From contig DAOVIO010000018.1 in NCBI GenBank assembly GCA_030673645.1, positions 1 to 47,290 of the forward strand: 47,290 nt of DNA, read 5' to 3'. This document shows positions 32,849 through 41,000 of the stretch, one piece after another. The position numbers and the translations under genes are program-made. The number at the start of each line of letters is the position of its first letter. Within the stretch, counting starts at the first letter, position 1. The notes below the pieces were generated by a model. It ran no database searches, had not been told where the DNA came from, and saw only the letters and a list, made by a program, of their open reading frames with translations. This DNA is from JAGLSB01 sp023135955 (GTDB lineage Bacteria > Bacteroidota > Bacteroidia > Bacteroidales > GCA-2748055).

Positions 32849-34246
32849 TCAAAATTCAGCATTCCTTGGTGTTCTTGGAAAAGGAATTACGTCCCGAATG
32901 TTACTCATTCCGGTAACAAAGAGCATCAATCTCTCAAATCCAAGTCCAAAACCGGAATGTACAACAGATCCATAGCGACGAGTATCTAAAAACCACCACA
33001 AATCTTTCTCAGGCAGATTCATTTCTCGGATTCGCCCAAGAAGTTTTTCCATAATTTCCTCACGTTGTGAACCTCCAATAATTTCACCAATTCTCGGGAA
33101 AAGCACATCCATGGCCCGAACAGTTTTTCCGTCATCATTCTGTTTCATGTAAAAAGCTTTGATGTCTTTAGGATAGTCACTTAGAATAACTGGTTTTTTA
33201 AAGTGTTTTTCAACTAAGTATCTTTCATGTTCTGACTGTAAATCAATTCCCCATTTTACAGGAAATTCAAATTTTTGATCAGCCTTTTCCAGAATTTCAA
33301 TAGCTTCAGTATAACCCAATCTAATAAACACACTTTCATTTACATGGTTTAGGGTATTTAGTAGTTCTTTATCTACCATTTTATTCAGAAATTCAATATC
33401 ATCCTTACAATTTTCAAGTGCGTATTTTATGAGGTATTTTAGAAACTCCTCAGCAAGATCCATATTATCGTTAATGTCGTTAAAAGCCACCTCGGGTTCT
33501 ATCATCCAGAATTCTGCAAGATGGCGGGGAGTATTTGAATTCTCAGCCCTGAAAGTGGGTCCGAAAGTATAAACACCACCCAAAGCTAAAGCTCCGAGCT
33601 CTGCCTCGAGTTGTCCCGAAACAGTAAGGTTTGTCGGGCGGGCAAAGAAATCCTCTGAAAAGTCCACTTCTTTCTTTTCATTTAATGGAGGATTGACCGG
33701 ATCCAGGGTTGTAACCCGGAACATTTCCCCGGCTCCTTCAGCATCAGAAGAAGTAATAATAGGTGAATGAATATTAAAGAATCCCTTTTCGTGGAAATAC
33801 TTATGAATGGCAAATGTCAAGGCATGACGTATTCTAAAGACAGCTCCAAAAGTATTTGTCCGGAATCTGAGATGTGCAATTTCTCGTAAAAACTCCATAG
33901 AATGACCCTTTTTCTGAAGAGGATAAGTCTCAGGATCAGCTTCACCATATATAAAAATATTGTCTGCTTGAATTTCTACAGATTGTCCTTGCCCCGATGA
34001 TTGTGCAAGAGTTCCTGAAATTTCCAGACTCGCTCCGGTTGTAGCCTTTTTTAATAGTTCTTCATCGAATGAATGAACATCAACTACTGCTTGTATATTG
34101 TTTATAGTAGAACCATCATTAACAGCAATAAAAGCAATGTTTTTGTTTCCTCTTTTTGTCCTGATCCAGCCCTTAATCAATACTTTTCTGTCAAAATCTT
34201 CAGATTGAAGAAGTTCCTTTATCCTTGTTCGTTTCAAATCTTTCAT
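32849..34246 (-). CDS. asnS: asparagine--tRNA ligase
   Basis: Class IIb aminoacyl-tRNA synthetase charging tRNA-Asn. The 465 residues match family length. An N-terminal OB-fold anticodon-binding domain (about 15-120, KVLIKGWIRTKRGNKNIAFI) is followed by the catalytic core with motif 2 FRAENSNTPRHLAEFWMIEPE (split at the end) and motif 3 HSGFGLGFERLMLFVTG near the C-terminus. The final IRDVIPFPRTP is typical for AsnRS. A -7 box lies 25 bp upstream. It is conserved next to rpoN in many Bacteroidota. Confidence 0.97.
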   Translation of the reverse strand: MKDLKRTRIKELLQSEDFDRKVLIKGWIRTKRGNKNIAFIAVNDGSTINNIQAVVDVHSFDEELLKKATTGASLEISGTLAQSSGQGQSVEIQADNIFIYGEADPETYPLQKKGHSMEFLREIAHLRFRTNTFGAVFRIRHALTFAIHKYFHEKGFFNIHSPIITSSDAEGAGEMFRVTTLDPVNPPLNEKKEVDFSEDFFARPTNLTVSGQLEAELGALALGGVYTFGPTFRAENSNTPRHLAEFWMIEPEVAFNDINDNMDLAEEFLKYLIKYALENCKDDIEFLNKMVDKELLNTLNHVNESVFIRLGYTEAIEILEKADQKFEFPVKWGIDLQSEHERYLVEKHFKKPVILSDYPKDIKAFYMKQNDDGKTVRAMDVLFPRIGEIIGGSQREEIMEKLLGRIREMNLPEKDLWWFLDTRRYGSVVHSGFGLGFERLMLFVTGMSNIRDVIPFPRTPRNAEF

Positions 34247-34270
34247 GTGAATTTGTTATTTCTTTCTGCA

Positions 34271-34278
34271 AAAGTAAT
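34271..34278 (-). promoter_or_regulatory. Bacteroidota-type -7 box of asnS
   Basis: The minus strand reads TACTTTTG (TAnnTTTG), 25 bp upstream of the asnS start. The -33 region has TTC rather than TTG. Confidence 0.55.
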
Positions 34279-34488
34279 ATTTATTGCTAATTGCAGAACA
34301 CCAGCATGGTAAAAAGTTAATCCAAATCGAGCTTATTTGTAATATCTCTTCTACTTTATACGAAAGCTTAAAGTAATTCGTTAATTGATAAATAGAGAGC
34401 AAATTTAACTTAGATATAGCTCAATTATGAATATTATTTAAATGATAAAGCAGCTTAATACTTTCTTTCATTTTTAATATTTAGTAAC

Positions 34489-34496
34489 TAACTTTG
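34489..34496 (+). promoter_or_regulatory. Bacteroidota-type -7 box of the universal stress gene
   Basis: TAACTTTG (TAnnTTTG) lies 24 bp before the start codon at 34520; TTTC rather than TTTG is present near -33. Confidence 0.55.
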
Positions 34497-34519
34497 TGGC
34501 ATATAAATAATAATTTTTA

Positions 34520-35365
34520 ATGAAGGAAAAGAAGACCGTTCTGGTTACCTGGGATTTTACTACAGTTTCAGAAAATGCTTTTTTGCATGCACTAAAAATT
34601 GCGCGAAGTGTTGATAATACAATCCGACTTGTACATATCATTAAAGATGGAGATGAGTCAGTAGTGAAAGCTGCGAATGAGAAGCTAAAAGAGAAGACAG
34701 ATGAATTAACAAAGATCTATAATGTGCCTATAGAATCTGTTCTTTTAAAGGGAAGCATATTTAATGAGATATCAAAATATTCCTCTGACAATGAGGATGT
34801 TGTAATGGTTGTGATGGGAACTCACGGCATTAAGGGAAAGCAGAAGTATTTTGGTAGTGCAGCATTGAAAGTTGTTATTGGATCTACTATTCCTTTTGTT
34901 ATTGTACAGAACCCACCTGAAGAAAAAGACCGTATCTCAGACGTTGTGTTTCCTATAGATTTTAAGTCTGAGAATAAGGAAAAACTTTACTGGGCGATAT
35001 ATATGGGGAAATACTTCAATGCAAAAATACACCTTTTTAAATCACCTGTAACAGATAAATCCCTATCCAAAAAAGTAAAAGTAAATTTGAATTTCGCGAT
35101 TCGATTTCTCATCCAGAATAACATTGATTATGAGATTCATACAAGTGTAAAATCTGGGAATTTTGCTAAGAAAATGATGACATTTTCAAGGGGAATAAAG
35201 GCCGATATGATTATCATTACTACAACTAAACACATAACTTTCCTCGATTATATTTTTGGAGCACCAGAGCAATATATTATGGCAAATGGGTCGCGAATAC
35301 CTGTTATGGTTGTAAATCCAAAAGCAAGCTTCGCAAAGATGGGTCAATTTATGTTTGGGCGGTAG
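34520..35365 (+). CDS. tandem universal stress protein (two Usp domains)
   Basis: A 281-residue cytoplasmic protein. The first Usp domain (about 1-138) starts KKTVLVTWDFTTVSENA and keeps an ATP-binding-type loop MGTHGIKGKQKYFGSA (G-x2-G-x8-G-S, one residue shorter than the classical G-x2-G-x9-G-S). The second domain (about 143-281, VVFPIDFKSENKEKLYWA) has lost this loop (TTTKHITFLDYIFGAPEQ), so it likely does not bind ATP. Such half-degenerate tandems are common in Bacteroidota. It has its own promoter, is divergent from asnS and is unlinked to its right neighbour. Confidence 0.88.
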   Translation: MKEKKTVLVTWDFTTVSENAFLHALKIARSVDNTIRLVHIIKDGDESVVKAANEKLKEKTDELTKIYNVPIESVLLKGSIFNEISKYSSDNEDVVMVVMGTHGIKGKQKYFGSAALKVVIGSTIPFVIVQNPPEEKDRISDVVFPIDFKSENKEKLYWAIYMGKYFNAKIHLFKSPVTDKSLSKKVKVNLNFAIRFLIQNNIDYEIHTSVKSGNFAKKMMTFSRGIKADMIIITTTKHITFLDYIFGAPEQYIMANGSRIPVMVVNPKASFAKMGQFMFGR

Positions 35366-35370
35366 GAATG

Positions 35371-35397
35371 GTGTGCTAATGTGCTGGTGTGTTGATT
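35371..35397 (+). repeat. 8-bp-period TGTGCTGR repeat, three units
   Basis: TGTGCTAA, TGTGCTGG and TGTGTTGA lie in tandem, 6 bp after the universal stress gene stop. Confidence 0.6.
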
Positions 35398-35443
35398 GCT
35401 AAAAAGTTGAATTCGGTTATGTAGCGTTTACCTTGAGGTCCAT

Positions 35444-35483
35444 GAGCTTGTCGAATGGTCGAATGGCAGTCGAAATTCCGAAA
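35444..35483. repeat. degenerate GTCGAATGGCAGTCGAAA element
   Basis: Two GTCGAATGG units are followed by CAGTCGAAATTCCGAAA. The last part matches CAGTCGAAATACCGAAA at 18593-18609 with one change. It is intergenic. Confidence 0.45.
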
Positions 35484-35494
35484 AGAAATTATCT

Positions 35495-36682
35495 TTACAG
35501 CAAAACGCGTACGCAACTATCCCTTTTGAGCATTAAATTTTGCAGATCGACTCTTTCAATTAATACAACACCCGGCTTTTTTCCTTTTTCAAAACTTCCT
35601 AAACGATTTTCAAGATTAAGTGCTTTTGAACCGTTTAGTGTGGCAAATTGAAGCAGAAGATTTAGTGGAATTTCTCCATGTTCAAATTGTAATGTTTTCA
35701 TTTCTTCCAGGATAGAAAGCCGATGATTAGAAGCGAGGCTGTCTGTACCAAGACAGACTTTATCGGGATAATTATTAATAAGAAAGATTCCGGGGTTTTT
35801 TCTGGAAATATAGTGATTGGAATTCGGACATAAACAAAACCATGTTTTTTTCAAATCTATTTCACTTTCTTCAATATCCTGTTTTGTAGTATAGACATTA
35901 TGGACAAGAAGTAGAGGTGCTTTTTCAGGAATAGACAGACTTAAATATTTTAAAGAGTTCATTTTCCGAGGCTTAGAATCCCCTTTTTCCATACCTAGTT
36001 TTGTAAAAAGCTCATGGAAACGACCTTTCCCGTCATGAATAAATTCATTTTCAAATTTAGTTTCTTGTGAATGAACGCTTAGTCGGTTTTCTTGGGAATT
36101 TTGGTTTATCCGAAAAAGTTCAAATAATTTTTCTGAAACACTATATGGGGCATGAGGGACTAATGACGCAGATATTTTATAATCATTCTTCGCTTTATTT
36201 AATAATTTCATTCCGTTATTGAATGTTTCATCAGCTTCGCTGTTTACCATATTAAAAATCTCGAGGAAACTATGATAAAATATGCTACTTTGTGACTTTA
36301 CTTTAAAACTATCCTCTTTATTGGATATATCTCCAACGGCAACAACTCCTTCTCTTCTCATTTCTTCATCGGCTTTCTCAATAGCCCTATCAATTTCTAC
36401 TTTATCTGATTTCCTACTGGTAACAACAGAAAAAATAAAATTATCCAATCCCTGTCCTTCAGGAATTTGATTTTGCATATGTGATAACTCAAGATGGCAG
36501 TGGGCATTAATAAATCCAGGACAAATAATTCCATTGTAAAATTCTGTTCCAGCTTCTTCTCTATTTGGATGTTTATTCTCTTTCAACTCAACAACCTTTT
36601 CATCATCGTTGAGAGTAAGAATAGCATTCTTCATGAATCCTGTTTGGGCAGAGTATATATAGTTAGCAGAAATTTTTCGCAT
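35495..36682 (-). CDS. amidohydrolase-superfamily deaminase/hydrolase
   Basis: A 395-residue cytoplasmic metal-dependent hydrolase from the ATG at 36682; the frame reaches a TTG 18 bases further. Metal ligands of the TRZ/ATZ-like amidohydrolases are visible: His61 and His63 in GFINAHCHLELS, His204 in SVHSQET, and Asp314 in LGTDSLASN, plus His177 (PHAPYS) and His261 (VHNVYTT). The cores of chlorohydrolases, guanine or adenosine-type deaminases and aminodeoxyfutalosine deaminase share this pattern, and I cannot choose among them. It lies 85 bp downstream of the DUF4296 gene on the same strand. Confidence 0.85.
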   Translation of the reverse strand: MRKISANYIYSAQTGFMKNAILTLNDDEKVVELKENKHPNREEAGTEFYNGIICPGFINAHCHLELSHMQNQIPEGQGLDNFIFSVVTSRKSDKVEIDRAIEKADEEMRREGVVAVGDISNKEDSFKVKSQSSIFYHSFLEIFNMVNSEADETFNNGMKLLNKAKNDYKISASLVPHAPYSVSEKLFELFRINQNSQENRLSVHSQETKFENEFIHDGKGRFHELFTKLGMEKGDSKPRKMNSLKYLSLSIPEKAPLLLVHNVYTTKQDIEESEIDLKKTWFCLCPNSNHYISRKNPGIFLINNYPDKVCLGTDSLASNHRLSILEEMKTLQFEHGEIPLNLLLQFATLNGSKALNLENRLGSFEKGKKPGVVLIERVDLQNLMLKRDSCVRVLL

Positions 36683-36767
36683 AATAGATGATTTATTCAA
36701 AAGGTTCTAAATACAATATAACAGAGGTCATTCTTACCTCTCCACGTCAGGTTCTATTACATCTATT

Positions 36768-37139
36768 TTAATTTTCTCTATCAGAAATAAGTTTTTCAGT
36801 TTCATCAAGCCTAATATTAAGCTCTAATAAAACTTCGTCGTAAATTTCTTTGTATAACATACTCCTGCGAGTATAAGCACTTACAGTACTGTCGAATTGT
36901 GCCTTTGTAACTTTATGCTTTTCAAAGATCAAGGTGTATAAGTTTATAGAATCTTCGGAAGGAAATTTTCTGTAATATTCCGTTTCGTTTGAAATGGCGT
37001 CCATAATATGCATATCAACCAAGATATCAATAAAAACATCTCTTTCGATCATGTTTTTTTTAGATATATGAGTTGGGTCATTCGTACAGGAGAAGCTAAA
37101 GACGAGGAAAAGAACAGATAGAAATAACTTGAGTTTCAT
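36768..37139 (-). CDS. DUF4296 lipoprotein
   Basis: A 123-residue lipoprotein from the ATG at 37139. The open frame extends to 37187 and would overlap the PorP-like gene; the shorter start gives a clean signal with lipobox FSFSC (Cys18), followed by TNDP. The mature part, DVFIDILVDMHIMDAISNET and the following YRKFPSED, matches the DUF4296 family, helical and of unknown function. It lies 34 bp after the PorP/SprF-type gene. It may be part of the same transcript; any role in type IX secretion is inference from position. Confidence 0.8.
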   Translation of the reverse strand: MKLKLFLSVLFLVFSFSCTNDPTHISKKNMIERDVFIDILVDMHIMDAISNETEYYRKFPSEDSINLYTLIFEKHKVTKAQFDSTVSAYTRRSMLYKEIYDEVLLELNIRLDETEKLISDREN

Positions 37140-37173
37140 ATTTTCTTTTAAGATAGGGAAATTGGAGAATTGC

Positions 37174-38070
37174 TTACCTGACATCATTAAATTTATATCC
37201 TATCATTATCTCATGAGTTCCGGAATTGAATTTTCGAAGGCCTGAGAGTCCAATATCATAAGCGTAACCAAAGTAGATTTGTTCATCATAAATGTAACCA
37301 AGCAAAACAGAAAGGGCATCTTTTAATCGATAGGAGAGTCCTCCCCATGCCATTTCCTGCCAAATTACTCTGGTCGTGATATCAAATACATATGCTTTGG
37401 GAGCTGTACCCTTGATAATAATTGAAGGTTCGGCTACATAATATCGATTTATTTTATATTTATATCCACCTGTAATATAAAAATGACTTTTTAACCTATT
37501 CATTCCAATGGGTTCTTCAAGGAAATTAATCTTATTATTGAATAACTGCGATATCGATAATCCGGCATACCATTCATCAGCATAGGCATAAAAACCAAAT
37601 CCTGCATCGGGGACATAAGCATTATACACAACAGGTTGAATAGCTGGATCGAAAACGTCTGGATTAACCACTAGCTGCGCTCCATCTAGCTTGTATTGCA
37701 GAAGTCCGAAGGAAATCCCGCCAGAGACTCTTATGTATCTGTTAATTTCAATATTATATGCATAAGCACCGGTTATTCCTGTTCTGCTAGTAGGTCCTGT
37801 AACGTCATTATATAGATAACCACCAAATCCCATTGGGAGCTTTCCATGAGGACCATTAATACTCAATGTATTTGTTAAAGGAGGATCTACAAGACCTACC
37901 CATTGAAATCGGTTATTAGAACTTATTTGGTAATAATCTCTTGTTCCCGCAATTGCAGGATTGATCACAAAGTCATTAAACATATATTGAGTAAAGTGTG
38001 GCAATTGCTGTGCTGACACAATACTGGACATAAAGATGAATATCAGGGATATATATATTATTTTCTTCAT
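37174..38070 (-). CDS. PorP/SprF-family type IX secretion outer-membrane protein
   Basis: A 298-residue outer-membrane beta-barrel with signal peptide (1-20, ending SIVSAQ). The family hallmark directly follows: HFTQYMFNDFVINPAIAGTR (residues about 25-44). Later blocks such as FGFYAYADEWYAGLSISQLF and YGAxxY-like strands to YKFNDVR complete the barrel. Family members assist surface display of one partner, usually encoded next door. The giant SprB-like adhesin ends 1 bp upstream, so this is almost certainly its dedicated partner. Confidence 0.92.
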   Translation of the reverse strand: MKKIIYISLIFIFMSSIVSAQQLPHFTQYMFNDFVINPAIAGTRDYYQISSNNRFQWVGLVDPPLTNTLSINGPHGKLPMGFGGYLYNDVTGPTSRTGITGAYAYNIEINRYIRVSGGISFGLLQYKLDGAQLVVNPDVFDPAIQPVVYNAYVPDAGFGFYAYADEWYAGLSISQLFNNKINFLEEPIGMNRLKSHFYITGGYKYKINRYYVAEPSIIIKGTAPKAYVFDITTRVIWQEMAWGGLSYRLKDALSVLLGYIYDEQIYFGYAYDIGLSGLRKFNSGTHEIMIGYKFNDVR

Positions 38071-38071
38071 C

Positions 38072-41000
38072 TTATCTCACAATTGTTACTGGTCCTGTAA
38101 TAGGAGTTGCGCCATTATATGGAATTACAACATAATAATAGGTTCCCAAAGGTGCTTCTTTTCCTTTAGTCATTCCATTCCAACGTTTGTCGTCTGAATA
38201 ACCAACAGAACTGAAGAATTTTTCCCCCCATCTGTTATAAACCTCAACTATAATATCGGGATATATGTCGCTGTTTTCAATATCCCAAAAATCATTTATT
38301 CCATCGCTATTTGGAGAAAACGCATTATATACAGTTAGGTTTTCAATGATAGTAATCATTATAGTGTCTCTATCGTAGCATCCGTCTTCGGTAAGACCGC
38401 TAACAATGTAATTTGTCGTTAACTGCGGGCTAATTGTTGGACTGGCACTGGTTGTGTCATCAACACCTGTTGCAGGTTCCCATAGATAACTCAAATAAGG
38501 CCCCCCTGTTGTTGTAAGCATTACAGACTGGTTAGAAATAATGGAAGTATCACTTCCGGCATTTAATCCAAGATAAGGATAAATAGTTATATTGATTGTA
38601 TCAATATCGTAACAGTCATTATTACCAACAACGGTTAAAATAAAGCTAATACTTGAATCACTTTCAACAACAGGATTTGAAATATTCGGATTACTCAATC
38701 CGGTAATAGGAAGCCAGGACATTACTGTACCTCCAAGGCCATTCAGGATAAGAGTTTCACCATAACAGATAGTGGTATCAGCCCCAGCATTGGCATTAAC
38801 ATTTATAATTCCTGGAACCACAAAAGTGCCGTTCGCGGTACAAAGGTTTTCATCAACAACATCTATCTGGTATTCCCCCGTTCCTAAGCTATTAATATCT
38901 TCAGTAATAGCTCCGGTAGACCACTTATAATCAACGTTTCCAATTGCACCATTAACTGTAATATCTATTGCCCCGTCATAGCTATTGTTAGTACAAGTGG
39001 CGGGAGTTATGTTACTGAAAATACCTATTGCAACAGGTTCAATTATAGTTATAGTATCACCAAAAAACCGACCAAGCGAATCTCTGGCAGAGATTATATA
39101 TTCTCCACCAGGTAGATTATCGAAAAGTTCATTAATCACCCAATTTGTGCTATCATCAATACTATACTGAGCTTGTCCTACAGGATCAATAGCGAACATT
39201 TGAATACTGCCATCCCCGGAATTATTACAACTTAGATTTGTAATGCTTACCGTTACGTCTAAGGCCTGGATTTGCACAATCTCAACCGTTGTGTCAAATG
39301 TACATAAATTGAGGTCGCGTATAACTACATCGTAAAAACCAGCAATAAGATCAGGGTAATTTGTTTGAGTTGTGAAAACTCCAGTTGCGCCAGTTATAGA
39401 GAATTCAAGGCCTCCTGATCCTCCGGTAGCATTAGAAATATTTATGCTGCCCAGATTAAACTCATCAAGAGCAGAAGTTGTCGTTATATCTGCAGTAATC
39501 TCAACAGGCTGATTAATTGAGAGTATGGAAGAACTTAATTCACAATTATTCTGATCTCTTCCAATTATTGTATAATCGCCACTTGGCAAATTATTATACA
39601 ATCCTGAGGGCTGCCATGAGATTCTGTTATCTGCTGAATATTCAATACTTCCCGTTCCACCATTTACTTCAAATTCTATTATGCCGGCGGAGTCTCCAAA
39701 ACAAACAGCTCCATCGGTAATAGTTTCCTTTATGGCAACTAATGATAGTGGGTCAACAAAATTGAAGGTGTCTATTACTATGGGACATGAATTTGCATCT
39801 AAAGCACTTACGTGATAAGTTCCAGGTGAAAGTGAATTAAAATCGGATGATGCAAGATAGCTCCCTCCGTCATCAATGCTATACTGAAAAGGTTCGGTAC
39901 CACCAGACACATAAATATGTATCTCTGCTGAATTTCCCCCAGCACATAATATCTCACTTGTAGTAACAGAATCGAGAGCAAGGGCAGGAGGTTCTGCAAC
40001 AGTTAAGGTTCCACTTGTGACAGGACCACAATTATTTAAGTCGTCAACTGAAATTGTGTAATCACCAGGAGTAAGTGAAGAAAATGAACCGCTTGCATTA
40101 GAAATTGCATCAGGATTAAGAGTATAAAGGTAGGGGGTGGTTCCTCCACTTACTGTAATACTTACATTTCCATCATCAGATCCTGTGCAGCTTATATCTA
40201 CAGCCGATTCAGCATCAATACTTATAGCTAAAGGCTCTGTCAGGATAATACTTGAATCGGTTTGACAATTATTAGCATCTTTTGCGCTTATTACATGATT
40301 TCCGGCAAATAGTGAATTAAAAGTTCCTGATCCTTGGAAAACACCTCCATCCAGAGCATATTCAAGAGCTCCAACACCATCAGTAGCGGTAGCATTAATA
40401 ATGCCATTATTATCTCCAAAACATCCTGTAATATGAGTTAAAGCGATGCTTGTAAATCTAATTGGAATTGGCTCACTAATTATTACTGTAGTGTCTTTTT
40501 GACAACCATTATCATCGCTAATACTTAAAATATGTGATCCGCCAGTAACAGAACTGAAAATTCCATTTGTAATTGAAGAACCACCATCAATTGTATATAT
40601 TTTTGTCCCTGTTCCTCCAATTCCTTCAATCGCAATCTGTCCGTTTGCGTCTCCATAACAACCCGTAACATCTACCTGATTGTAATTAAGGATCTTGATT
40701 TCTTGTGGTTGATCAATGTTAAGCAAACTGCCACTAGCAATACAATTGTTATCGTCCTTAACCATTACCTGATAAGCACCTGCCGGGAGAGATTGAAAAT
40801 CGGACGTAACAACATAATTCGAGCCCCCGTCAATCGAATATAGATATGGTGTCACTCCACCTTCAACAGAAAGGATTCTAATTTCTCCCAGGCTATCGCC
40901 GTAACAGAGATTGTTGCTTATATTAAATTCACTAGATATAATTAGTTTAAAAGGTTCACTAATGGAAATATCATCACTAGCTATACAACCGTTTGCATCC

